The notes beneath the pieces were generated by a model. That model made no database searches. It was not told the origin of the DNA and worked only from the letters and a program-made list of their open reading frames with translations. The position numbers and the translations under genes were made by a program. Shown here piece after piece: positions 34,345 through 46,739 of a DNA stretch of 64,000 nt. Source of the stretch: Homalodisca vitripennis (taxonomy: Eukaryota; Arthropoda; Insecta; Hemiptera; Cicadellidae); NCBI RefSeq assembly GCF_021130785.1, contig NC_060214.1, forward strand, positions 5,049,001 through 5,113,000, in the 5' to 3' direction. Position 1 is the first letter of the stretch; each line of letters begins with the position of its first letter.

Positions 34345-36355
34345 CTACCCTGTATAACTAGAGTGATGACAGCACATGATTTCTTAGATGGAAAGTTGAA
34401 ATAGCTACCCTGGATAACCACAGTGATAACAGCCAAAATATTCTTAGATGCGAAAGTTTAAAAGACTACCCTGGATAACACAATGATGACAGTCAATGAT
34501 TCCTTAGATGGAAAGTTGAAATGGCTACCCTGGATAACCACAGTGATGACAGCCCATGACTTCTTAGATGGAAAGTTGAAATAGCTACCCTGGATAACCA
34601 CAGTGATAACAGCCCATGAATTCTTAGATGGCGAGTAAGTTAAATGTCTACCCTGGATAACCACAATGATGACAGCCAATGATTCCTTAGATGGAAAGTT
34701 GAAATGGCTACCCTGGATAACCACAGTGATGACAGCCCATGATATCTTAGATGGAAAGTTGAAATGGCTACCCTGGATAACCACAGTGATGACAGCCCAT
34801 GACTTCTTAGATGGAAAGTTGTAATGGCTACCCTGGATAACCACAGTGATGACAGCCCATGATTTCTTAGATGGAAAGTTGAAATAGCTACCCTCGATAA
34901 CCACAGTGATGACAGCCCATGAATTCTTAGATGGAAAGTTGAAATGGCTACCCTGGATAACCACAGTGATAACAGCCAAAGAATTCTTAGATGGCGAGTT
35001 TAAATGACTACCCTGGATAACCACAATGATGACAGCCAATGATTCCTTAGATGGAAAGTTGAAATGGCTACCCTGGATAACCAAAGTGATGACAGCCCAT
35101 GATTATCTTCGATGGAAAGTTGAAATAGCTACCCCTGGATAACCACAGTGATGACAGCCCATGATTTCTTAGATGGAAAGTTGTAATGGCTACCCTGGAT
35201 AACCACAGTGATGACAGCCCATGATTTCTTAGATGGAAAGTTGAAATGGCTACCCTGGATAACCACAATGATGACAGCCCAAATGACTTCTTAGATGGAA
35301 AGTTGAAATGGCTACCCTGGATAACCACAAGTGATGACAGCCAATGATTTCCTTAGATGGAAAGTTGAAATGGCTACCCTGGATAACCACAGTGATGACA
35401 GCCCATGATTTCTTAGATGGAAAGTTGAAAGTAGCTACCCTGGATAACCACAGTGATGACAGCCCATGACTTCTTAGATGGAAAGTTGTAATGGCTACCC
35501 TGGATAACCACAGTGATGACAGCCCATGATTTCTTAGATGGAAAGTTGAAATAGCTACCCTGGATAACCACAGTGATGACAGCCCATGACTTCTTAGATG
35601 GAAAGTTGAAATGGCTACCCTGGATAACCACAGTGATGACAGCCCATGATTTCTTAGATGGAAAGTTGAAATAGCTACCCTGGATAACCACAGTGATGAC
35701 AGCCCATGACTTCTTAGATGGAAAGTTGAAATGGCTACCCTGGATAACCACAGTGATGACAGCCCATGACTTCTTAGATGGAAAGTTGAAATGGCTACCC
35801 TGGATAACCACAGTGATGACAGCCCATGACTTCTTAGATGGAAAGTTGAAATGGCTACCCTGGATAACCACAGTGATGACAGCCCATGATTTCTTAGATG
35901 AAAAGTTGAAATAGCCTACCCTCGATAACCACAGTAATGACAGCCCATGACTTCTTAGATGGAAAGTTGAAATGGCTACCCTGGATAACCAAAGTGATGA
36001 CAGCCCATGATTTCTTAGATGGAAAGTTGAAATAGCTACCCTGGATAACCACAGTGATGACAACCCATGACTTCTTAGATGGTAAGTTGAAATGGCTACC
36101 CTGGATAACCACAGTGATGTCAGTCCATGATTTCTTCAATGGCAAGTTTAAATGACCACCCTGGATAACCACAGTGATAACAGCCAATGAATTCTGAGAT
36201 GGAAAGTTTAAATGACTACCCTGGATAACCACAGTGATGACAGCCCATGACTTCTTAGATGGAAAGTTGAAATGGCTACCCTGGATAACCAAAGTGGTGA
36301 CAGCCCATGATTTCTTAGCTGGCGAGTTTAAATGGCTACCCTGGATAACCAATCT
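34345..36355. repeat. 60-bp satellite, about 33 copies
   Basis: A unit made of 'ccctggataaccacagtgat', 'gacagcccatgacttcttag' and 'atggaaagttgaaatggcta' repeats head to tail. Because 60 is 20 codons, the minus strand has frames up to 216 codons (36063-35413) with a 20-residue period, and the plus strand is open at 35693-35914. Copies at both ends are more divergent than the centre, as expected for unequal exchange. Confidence 0.95.
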
Positions 36356-36359
36356 CTAC

Positions 36360-38300
36360 CACCGATGCGGGAAAATCGCCATAAAGTAACGATAAAATGA
36401 AAAATGCCTTTAATATAGAGTTGAAGATCTGCAGTTGTCAAGAAAAATGCTAGTATTTTTGAGTTGGGTTGTATTTATACACTTACTCTGACTGACCTAG
36501 AACCATACCATATTTCACTTATTATAGAGACAAAGTTATCTCTCTGTCAGTTAATTATGTAATGATCTGCCGTTGTTTAGAGAAATCAAGATATTTTTGC
36601 GTTAAGTTGTATTTATAAACTTACTCTGGCTGAGCTAAATCAGATCATATTTCACGTATTATATAGGCAAAGTTATCACTCTGTCAGTGAATCAAGTAGT
36701 AACCTGCTGTTGTTTTTTAGAGAAACACCGGTATTTTTGGGTTGAGTTTTATTATTACATTAATTCTGACTGAGCTAGAACCAGATCATATTTCACGTAT
36801 TATATAGGCAAAGTTATCACTCTGTCAGTGAATCAAGTAGTAGTGATCTGCTGTTGTGTAGAGAAACCTCAGTATTTTTGGGTTGAGTTTTATTAGTACA
36901 TTAATTCTGACTGAGCTAGAACCAGATCATATTTCACGTATTATATAGGCAAAGTTATCACTCTGTCAGTGAATAAAGTAGTGATCTGCTGTTGTGTAGA
37001 GAAACCTCAGTATTTTTGGGTTGAGTTTTATTATTACTGAGCTAGAACCAGATCATATTTCATGTATTATATAGGCAAAGTTATCACTCTGTCAGTGAAT
37101 CAAGTAGTGATCTGCTGTTGTTTAGAGAAACCTCAGTATTTTTGGGTTGAGTTTTATTATTACGCTTATTCTGAATGAGCTAGAACCAGATCATATTTCA
37201 CTTATTATATAGGCAATGTTATCACTCTGTCAGTGAATCAAGTAGTGATCTGCTGTTTTTTTAGAGAAACCTCAGTATTTTTCGGTTGAGTTTTATTATT
37301 ACGCTTATTCTGAATGAGCTAGAACCAGATCATATTTCACTTATTATATAGGCAATGTTATCACTCTGTCAGTGAATCAAGTAGTGATCTGCTGTTTTTT
37401 AGAGAAACCTCAGTATTTTTTGGGTTGAGTTTTATTATTACGCTTATTCTGAATGAGCTAGAACCAGATCATATTTCACTTATTATATAGGCAATGTTAT
37501 CACTCTGTCAGTGAATCAAGTAGTGATCTGCTGTTTTTTTTAGAGAAACCTCAGTATTTTTGGTTGAGTTTTATTATTACGCTTATTCTGAATGAGCTAG
37601 AACCAGATCATATTTCACTTATTATATAGGCAATGTTATCACTCTGTAAGTGAATCAAGTAGTGATCTGCTGTTTTTTTAGAGAAACCTCAGTATTTTTC
37701 GGTTGAGTTTTATTATTACGCTTATTCTGAATGAGCTAGAACCAGAACATATTTCACTTATTATAGAGGCAAAGTTATCACTCTGTCAGTGAATCAAGTA
37801 GTGATCTGCTGTTTTTAGAGAAACCTCAGTATTTTTTGGGTTGAGTTTTATTATTACACTTATTCTGACCGATGCTAGAACCAGATCATATTTCACTTAT
37901 TATAGAGGCAATGTTATTACTCTGTCAGTTAAGGACATAATAATCTGCTGTTTTAAGAGGAAACCAAGTATTCTTAGATTTAATTTTATTGATACACTTA
38001 TATTGACTGAGCTAGACCAGATCATATTTCCCGTATTATAGAGACAATGTTATTACTCTGTAAGTTAAGGACGTAAAGATCTGCTGTTTTTTAGAGAAAA
38101 CCTCAGTATTCTTAGATTGAATTTTATTGATACACTTATATTGACTGAGCTAGAACCAGATCATATTTCACTTATTATAGACGCAAATTTATCACTCTGT
38201 CAGTTAACCACGTAATGGTCTGCCGTTGTTCAGAGTAACCCTAGTTTTTTGGTTTGAGTTGTATTAATACACTTACTGCAGCTGATCCAGGACTAGAAAA
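36360..38300. repeat. ~139-bp satellite, about 13 copies
   Basis: 'gagctagaaccagatcatat', 'gttatcactctgtcagtgaa' and 'gagaaacctcagtattttt' recur at 127-141-base steps (near 36641, 36782, 36922, 37049, 37187, 37326, 37465). It begins directly after the 60-bp array. Length variation sits mainly in a T-run before 'agagaaacc'. Confidence 0.93.
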
Positions 38301-38790
38301 GGCAGAAAAGCAAAAGTCATATTATATAATAACATATTCCACTGCAGATGAATTCTCAATGAAATAATGAAACATATTTACGTAATCAACATAGTCGGTA
38401 CTTGATAATTAATAACTACGTACCCGCGGGTATAATTAAACCTCGGGTCATTAAAAATTAATGACTATGGTGATTTGTCAGTCTGTCAATTAATTTTAAT
38501 CACACTAGTAGTGAAGAATGATTCAGGTGTCGGTTAGGAGTAATTCATCACACCCGTCAACACCGTGATGATTACACCGCTCTGACTGACCAATCAGAAG
38601 AGGGCGGAGGACACACGTGAGGTGTCCGGAAATCAAACTAACAGTGTCTGTAGGAATCGAAGTTTAATTTTATCCCCAAAAATCAATGTTAAACTTTAAA
38701 TAAATTCACGTTCTTGTTTTTTATTTTGAAAATGTCATTTTTTTCATTTTAAAGATAAGAATAATACTCACTGTAATGTTTTTTAGTTTT
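38301..38790. other. No gene; GC-richer segment at 38510-38640
   Basis: Unique sequence. The block around 'accaatcagaagagggcgga' is less AT-rich than its surroundings and could be regulatory, but nothing specific was recognised. Confidence 0.35.
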
Positions 38791-38804
38791 TATTTACATA
38801 CACT

Positions 38805-38950
38805 ATCACTAAGCCCGCCTGCCCGGCCATTTGTGGTGGTTCGGAAGTCACCTTTAAGCCGTTGGTCCACAGGTTAAGTATTAGAGAGGGCTTTTTAGAT
38901 TTATTTGCTTTACTTTACTTTTAGTTACCCGTGGCTTCGCACGCAATTTC
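38805..38950. repeat. Probable retroposon tail fragment
   Basis: 'ctgcccggccatttgtggtg', 'gttggtccacaggttaag' and 'ttacccgtggcttcgcacgc' resemble word patterns that recur in insect retroposon ends. This rests on recollection only. Confidence 0.35.
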
Positions 38951-40685
38951 TTTCTGGCTCCATATGGATAGTCTTTTTAAACGATATTCTGAACGCTCCT
39001 GAGATAAAAATGATAGTCTCTGAAAGATATTCCTATCTTCTGATCCATTTTAGATTTAAGTTTTGAGATGGGGCCTGGAAGACTAAGAATTAAGACACTT
39101 ACAATGTACCTTACTAGTAAATGTAAAATAATTGCGTCTTGATGTAGAAAAAACTTATTTTTCAACAGACGTTTATTTGAACACAAATGTAAGTAAGTTA
39201 AAACTTCATAATCTTTTTTAAAGCAGACTTTAGTCGAGCGAAAAATATAAAACGGAACAATGTTATTATTAAAAAGTACATTTTTTATTCAGTTTAACAC
39301 GAAAGTGTAAAAACACTTAAAATTAAAATCCTGCAGAATCTGTTGTATATCTGGCTTACTAACGTCCCACTGACCGTACCTCACAGAGAGTTTTGAAGGA
39401 GAGGAGAAAACGTACAATCACCAAGGTCAGCAATTCAGGGTTATTGTGGGGAGTCTGTGTAATAGCCAACTAAACCTTCTTTTCTCTTTTCTGTAGCTAT
39501 CTGAGAAATAGCAAAGTACTATCTACCAGGAAAATGCAAAGTTGTTAAAGCAACCTAGAAACGTTGTAGAAACCGCTATGCAGATATTGAATCCATTATG
39601 GAGTTGGCCTAATGACGAAAGAACATTTTCTTTGAATATTTTAACTCTTATTTGTATATAATATATTATTTGCCATACACAGTATTAAACTCCTCTAAGA
39701 AGTGTGCCCTGTCGTATACTTATGTTTGTTAGCACGAGTTTATTGACCAATATCAACGTGCCAGGAATGAGAACATTATTGTGTAACATTTGCCAAATAG
39801 AAATGAAATGAAACGTTTACGAGTATTCTCTCTTCATAATAAATACATTTTAACAAAACAACAATAATACTATATTTATATACCTAGTTTAGATCAAATA
39901 AAGCGTGATGTATTTTATATTCTTGAAAACTGATGTTATAATATAATTTAAAAGACGAAGCAGAAATTTAAGCGGTTGCAGAGTTGCTGAAAGAATAAAT
40001 TACACACGCAAGAGAAGCGTGTTTTACTGAAACTACCAGCAGTCAACAACTAGGCAATGAGAATGGTGTCTGTAATCAGCTGTGAAGGTACGTATATACT
40101 ATTAATATTTGGGGCTTACAGGTAGTAAAATATATATGTTTATTTCTTTTTCAGCTAATAATTGTAATGGAGGGAAATGAAGATAATTATTCTGATTCAT
40201 CCACTATACCAAATAAAAAAGTGGCAATGAAAGCTTTGAAAACAGCGTGGCAGAATTTGTAATGTAAAAAAGGCAGAAAACAGAAGTAGGTGTAAATCAA
40301 AATAGGAATGATGAAATGAAGTAACCAAGGTAAAAGTAAATTTTATAAATTACGTTAAAAAGATTTTCAGACAACGTTCACAAAGATATAAAGACAATAA
40401 AAGAGTAGATTGTTTGAACAATGTTGATACTTCAATAAACAATAAAATTTGTATATTAAAACATAATTCATTATTCGAAAATTGTAGACCCATCCATGGT
40501 TAAATGTTCTATTTGTGAAATTTAAAAACACGGATGCGCATAATAGAAAATCTAGAAGAGAATAATTAGCTAACGTAGTTTTTAAAGTTTCACAGCCCAT
40601 TATAAGAAGTAGTCACTTGTGTTGGTCATTTACAGGTAACTGCCTTACTTTTTCATTGAATTTATTAATGCAAAAAAGTTCAAAG
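38951..40685. other. No gene recognised
   Basis: AT-rich. A 31-codon frame begins at an ATG near 40169, about 15 bases after an acceptor-like 'tttctttttcag'. It has no motif and is followed by stops. A minus frame at 40600-40367 is AT-rich with no motif. Confidence 0.45.
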
Positions 40686-40689
40686 AAAG

Positions 40690-43230
40690 TCCAAGTTTAC
40701 TAGTTCAGCCCAGCATAATGCCATCATCAATCAGATATGTGTTAACGTGTACATATATCTGGGGGTCATCAGCATACATGAGGGTCATGTGCACAGTGGC
40801 GTAGCAAAGGGGGGGGGCAGAGCGGGGCGGGCCGCACCGGGTGTCACCCACCCGGTCCCTGAACTTTAAGAAAAATGTACAAACAAACAACAATCGCTAG
40901 CACAAAAATTTCTTTTTCGGGGATTCCTCCACTAGCACTAGCTTAGCTCTATTTATAATTCTGGGTTTCCCTCAAAAGAGCCTGACGCTGTCGTGGGGGA
41001 TTCCCCGTCCCATACTCGCGATCTTTGATGTTTCATTTGCAACATTTCTCATTTGTTTCGTGAGGTGTGTTGTATTTGATTGACGTGAATTTTTAAACGT
41101 GTATTATTCTATAGTGATAGATAATAAAAAGAAAAAAAAATATGTCCATGACCTTTATCATATAAAATTTATTGCTTTTTACTTTCGATGGGGTGACACC
41201 ACCAACTTCCGTACCGGGTGCCACCCAAGGTAGCTACGCCACTGCATGTGCAGTGTACCAGTACAGTGCTTAAGTCAGTAACGTACGACACAAACAGCAA
41301 AGAACCCAGTAAGGAACCCTGAGCAATACCATACTGAACACTCAGTCAGTCGGATGTTACGTCACCTACCAGCACACACTACCTGCTACCGGAAAGATAT
41401 AAGGCAGTTACATAAAATTTTCTGAAAAGAAAACAAAAAAAAATCTCAATTATGCTAATAGCAGTCTGTAGTTTAAAAATTCAAAGGCATTCGGGAAATC
41501 AGTGTCAGTATTGTACTTAGTATTTGGTTCATTGTGAATCGTATATCGTGAGTGACTTTCAGTAAAGCAGTTTAAGTCCTATGCCCTGTTCGAAATCCTG
41601 ACTGTAAATGACTTAGAACTTTATTGCGAGTTAAATAATCAGTAATGTGGCAGTGCACAATTATTTTGAGGTCTTTAGATAGAGTAGGCAGAGTACTGAT
41701 TGGTCTGAAATTCTTGGAAAGATGTTGGAACTGAGGTCTTGTTCAAGGGACGGACAGTAGCAGACTTCCAAATTGGAGGTAACATACACTGTCTTAGTGA
41801 TGTGTTGAAAACATATGTGATTATTGGGAGAAAAAGGAATTATTTCTAGTGCTCGAAGTTTTATGCCATCAGACCCTTCAGCATTACTGTCAAAACGGTG
41901 AATGCTTTTTAACACTTCTGATTGTATAACAGGTTCAAAAGTACATTTTTTTTATATTCATGCCGTTTTATAGCCATATTTAGAATGCATTAGCACAACC
42001 ATTAACTTGGTTTGTATTGACAGTACAGGGAACAAAATAGTCACTAAAATCATGTAATGGTTTTTGGATCAGAGGAGAAGTGCGGTCTTTTTTTAAACCA
42101 AATCTCCTAACATTGCGCCACAACTCGTTAGATTATTGCTTCTTTTCAAACAGTTGACGCGTACATCTCAATTTGGAATTTTGCAGAAATGGTTTAACTC
42201 TATTCCTAGTCTATCAGTATTGAACCATTAAAACGGAGTTATAGCTCGTTGAACAATCCTATACAGGGAATCACGTTGAGCCATCAAGCTAAAACATTTA
42301 CACGTGATGCAAGGCACTGGGCGCCACTTGGTTATACCTTTGGTAACAAATAGTACATGTTTATCGTGTTGTGGTGGATTTAAATGCTTCAAAAATGCCA
42401 TCAATAGTTTGCAATGTATATAGATTCTTCCATGGATTTGAATGAACATCATACAGTCTTACATTTTAAAAAGTCTTGTACTTAATAGATTTTAATGCGT
42501 CACGTTTGAGGGTCAGTATAAAATAGAAGGCCCAGAATGGTATCTGACTCGGGAGTGTGATGTGTTGAGCCTAGTGGAAGTACAGTCATTATTATCAGTT
42601 GCCTAGTATTTTAATATGTCTTTTCATAGAACGTTTGTGTTAGTCACCAAAGAGAATTTTCAGTCTATAAGATGAACTATACTGAAACGCCGATAGCACA
42701 CGGCCATCAGTATGATATAAAATGTAGATAAATCAATTTCAATGATCCTGAACTCAGATATGGCCGAGTATTTAGAGGGAGATGCGAAAGATAACTTACA
42801 CCTCGTACTCTCTCTGGCAAAAACTGCAACACCACAACCAATGTTTAGAATTCTGTCATTTCTCATTAGCATATAACCAGAGAGGGCCAGCTCTCTTGAC
42901 AGAACATTCAGCTAAGCCGTGATTCTGATAATGGCAAATGTTTGAAGCCGAGAAAATCTCTGATTTCGTCAATACGTCCAAGTAGTGATTGAGCGTTAAT
43001 ATTAGCCACCTTTCGGATTTCTGATAAGGAGACAGTTTTGCGGACAGGATTGAGCTGTTTAAAAGACGTTTGTAGGAGGAGAGAGAGAGCGCTGCGAGAA
43101 CCCGCTAAAATGGAACCGCTGTTAGCAGCGGCAGGACACGGCCGACCAGGCAACCCAACCGCACTCAAGCCAAACCGGCACACACTCACACAGTCACACT
43201 TACATTCTTCCGACAACATAAAATAACAAG
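40690..43230 (-). pseudogene. Jockey/CR1-type retrotransposon: 5' region, endonuclease and RT, broken
   Basis: Read on the minus strand. A GC-rich 5' region (43230-43070) is followed by the endonuclease start N-I-N-A-Q-S-L (about 43010-42990) and an endonuclease block with G-C-G-V-A-V-F-A-R-E (42840-42790) and I-I-E-I-D-L. The linker with D-K-H-V-L-F-V-T-K ... M-A-Q-R-D-S-L-Y-R lies at 42390-42240. RT blocks F-D-S-N-A-E-G-S-D-G-I-K, L-R-x-I-S-D-Q-S, and G-I-A-Q-G-S-L-L-G-S-L-L-F lie between 41915 and 41290. The catalytic YADD is at 40776-40765. Multiple frameshifts and stops are present. A hAT-like element (40794-41244) splits the RT about ten bases from the YADD codons. Similarity stops near 40690, so the 3' end is lost. 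Confidence 0.85.
40794..41244. mobile_element. hAT-like nonautonomous element with 8-bp target duplication
   Basis: 451 bp. The left end reads 'cagtggcgtagc' and the right end 'gctacgccactg', perfect 12-bp terminal inverted repeats. Further inside, 'gcaccgggtgtcacccac' and 'gtaccgggtgccaccc' add to the terminal symmetry. It is flanked by an exact 8-bp duplication, 'catgtgca', at 40786-40793 and 41245-41252. No transposase is present. Eight-base duplications and C-A-G-T-G ends fit the hAT group. It sits inside the RT of an older retrotransposon, so it is the younger insertion. Confidence 0.92.
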
Positions 43231-44200
43231 CAGATTCTATAAATAAATTATATACATACGAAAAAACTATATTTACTAACTGTAAAACTATATTCATAGG
43301 AACATTATTAATTTGGTCGAAAACATATTTGGTGTACCACATATACCGGTGTTGTAAACTTTATAATATAATATTGCATAAACTAATATCTCCCTGATAT
43401 AGATTTTATCCTAAATATTATTATATACTAAGCATTTAAGTTTCAACAGTACTTTAATTGTTCATTTTTGAAATAAATCTTTCTCGTTTTACAACACGAA
43501 ATCCTTTCAATTTAGGCTGCTACCTTCGCAGGCAAAACACTTTTAAAAATAACTTATTGAATTATTTATAATTAAAAAAATTTATCAAGGCGTATAACAC
43601 GAGATATTACAAAAAAAAATATTATTTCAAATCTGTTATCCTCACATATCCGCTTCTAGGAAGAAGAAAAACGTTTGGTACATAAAATTAATGCTTTGAT
43701 TAAGTAAAAATAATATACTGAATAACATAACGTTAAAAAAGCATTAAGTAAACTAAATGTAATCATCAACACAAAACATACACACTTAAAACAATACTTA
43801 ATGCGTTTTGGTATTTTTAAATATTAAAAAATTGTAAGCTTATTTATTTTGAGGTTATTTGGGACAGAGGAATTAGAAATGGGGGTTCATGGTCGTTCAT
43901 ATAGTGTCTCATAACGATGATTATTCTATTGGTTACTATTCTAGTTACCATTTACCACAAAAAGCAGGCTAGGGAGTGCAATTATTTCAACAATAGACGT
44001 GTGCAAGTTATCGGCCACTAGAAAATGAAGTTGGTTGATGTGTAAATAGTATATCGCCGTACATTTAAACTTATAAACAAGACCACTGAAAAACTCTTAG
44101 TCAACAAAAACAATGAATTATCAAACTTTTTAGTCACTTACCTTAGAAACCTTGTAAAGGGCGTGTAAAAAACTTGAGGGAGGCAAGACAGATCGGAGGA
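43231..44200. other. No gene recognised
   Basis: Very AT-rich, no motif, no ordered repeat. Confidence 0.5.
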
Positions 44201-44259
44201 GACAATACTTGTAGGCAGTGCGCGCCCAGGTGTCTCGCACCATTTTATAGTCGACCGCG

Positions 44260-46110
44260 CTCAGAACTAAAACTGTCAAGTTGGTTGAGACAAGAAGTGG
44301 AAAGAGAGGTCAGGATCTCAGTTACCATACTGATCAGTGGGACTGACGATGGCGCACGACCGGGAACGTTGTTAATCAACTAATTGTCATGGTGACTGGG
44401 ACAAGAAGTAGAAAGAGATTTTGGGATCTCAGTAACCGGACTGATCAGTTGACTGAGAACTGCACACGGCCGGGAACTTTACTAATTTAATTGTTTATAT
44501 GAAGTACAATGTCTGTTGTTAATCAACTGTCATGGTGATTGGGACAAGAAGTAGAAAGAGAGGTCGGGATCTCAGTAACCGGACTGATCAGTTGACTGAG
44601 GACGGCGTACGGCCGGGATCTTTACTAATTTAATTTTTTTATATGAAAGTACAATGTCTGTTGTTAATCAACTGTCATGGTGATTGGGACAAGAAGTAGA
44701 AAGAGAGGTCGGGATCTCAGTAACCGGACTGATCAGTTGACTGAGGAACTGCACACGGCCGGGATCTTTACTAATTTAATTGTTTATATGAAGTACAATG
44801 TCTGTTGTTAATCAACTGTCAATGGTGATTGGGACAAGAAGTAGAAAGAGATTTTGGGATCTCAGTAACCGGACTGATCAGTTGACTGAGAACTGCACAC
44901 GGCCGGGATCTTTACTAATTTAATTGTTTATATGAAGTACAATGTCTGTTATTAATCAACTGTCATGGTGATTGGGACAAGAAGTAGAAAGAGAGGTCGG
45001 GATCTCAATAACCGGACTGATCAGTTGACTGAGGAACGGCGTACAAGGCCGGGATCTTTACTAATTTAATTGTTTATATGAAGTACAATGTCTGTTGTTA
45101 ATCAACTGTCATGGTGACTGGGGACAAGAAGTAGAAAGAGAGGTCGGGATCTCAATAACCGGACTGATTCAGTTGACTGAGACGGCACAAGGCCGTGAAA
45201 TCTTTACTAATTTAATTGTTTATATGAAGTACAATGTCTGTTGTTAATCAACTGTCATGGTGACTGGTGCAAGAAGCAGAAAGAGAGGTCGGGATCTCAA
45301 TAACCGGACTGATCAGTTGACTGAGGAACGGCGTACGGCCGGGATCTTTACTAATTTAATTGTTTATATGAAGTACAATGTCTGTTGTTAATCAACTGTC
45401 ATGGTGTTTGGTGCAAGAAGAAGTGAAAGAGTGTGGGATCTCAATAACCGGACTTATCAGTTGACTGAGGACGGCGTACGGCCGGGATCTTTACTAATTT
45501 AATTGTTTATATGAAGTACAATGTCTGTTGTTAATCAACTGTCATGGTGTTTGGTGCAAGAAGCAGAAAGAGAGGTCGGGATCTCAATAACCGGACTGAT
45601 CAGTTGACTGAGGACGGCGTACGGCCGGGATCTCTACTAATTTAATTGTTTATATGAAGTACAATGTCTGTTGTTAATCAACTGTCATGGTGACTGGTGC
45701 AAGAAGTGGAAAGAGATTTTGGGATCTCAGTAACCGGACTGATCAGTTGACTGAGGAACTGCACACGGCCGGGATCTCTACCAATTTTTAATTGTTTAAT
45801 GAAGTACAATGAAATACAATGTCTGTTGTTAATCAACTGTCATGGTGATTGGTGCAATGAAGTAGAAAGAGAGGAAGGGATCTCAGTAACCGGACTGATC
45901 AGTTGACTGAGAACTGCACACGGCCGTGAACTTTACTAATTTAATTGTTTATATGAAGTACAATCTCTGTTGTTAATTACTTGTCAAGGGGATTAGGGCT
46001 ACAAGTGGAAAGAACGGTAATGTTCTCAGTTACTGGATAGGATCTCAGTTTGTTGATTGACGACGGCGCACGGCCTTGAACTCTACTCATTTGATTGGTA
46101 ATTCGAAGTA
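44260..46110. repeat. ~144-bp satellite, about 13 copies
   Basis: 'gaagtacaatgtctgttgtt', 'aaccggactgatcagttgac' and 'aatttaattgtttatatgaa' recur at ~144-base steps (caatgtctg near 44508, 44652, 44796). Variants 'gaggtcggg' and 'gattttggg' mark two subtypes. The edge copies are divergent. Confidence 0.93.
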
Positions 46111-46735
46111 CGACATCTCTTATTTATCATTGTTTTACGTGCCTGAATATTATTGACATAAATTGTAATCAATGGATCTAAAACTGTTAGTAATCATCTT
46201 CTTTTTAGAATATTATTAATTGAGCTACCATAATTTGAAATTAATCCTATCCCATTTTAACACTCCAGAAACACATTGAAATGCATCACTTGGACCGTTT
46301 TGGTGGACCCCTTTCGAATTTGTATTGTAATGTACGATCTCCATCGTCCAACATCTTCTTTTAGACCACCGTGGTCAACGCTTACAACACGGGAAACAAC
46401 GAACTCTCACTGGCGGTTAAAATAACTAAACAATACTGGTCGATAACGAAATATGTCTGGGGATAGATTTGGAAGGCCGGGAAAATCCTATACATGTGAA
46501 ATGCTTTGTAAAGTTGAGATTAATTTACGTGGAAATAAAGTCTGAAAAACTTTACACTATCTAGAGTTGAAGATTTTGTCTTTACAAAGTGCGTGATCAG
46601 AGCTAGTGCGTGTTTGCCTGTAGTCAAAGACATGAGAAATTTCGCTCAGGAAAGATAGTGATTGAATTAATAGAATATTTTACATGTGAAATTGGAAAAA
46701 CGGATCATGAAATGTAGCGAGGACGTGGTTAGCGA
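46111..46735. other. No gene recognised
   Basis: Short unique spacer between two satellites. Confidence 0.5.
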
Positions 46736-46739
46736 AAAG

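Noticed and set aside
35413..36063. 216-codon minus-strand frame as a gene
   Set aside because: It is the translation of a 60-bp satellite, with no start context, no nonrepetitive flanks and stops in edge copies.
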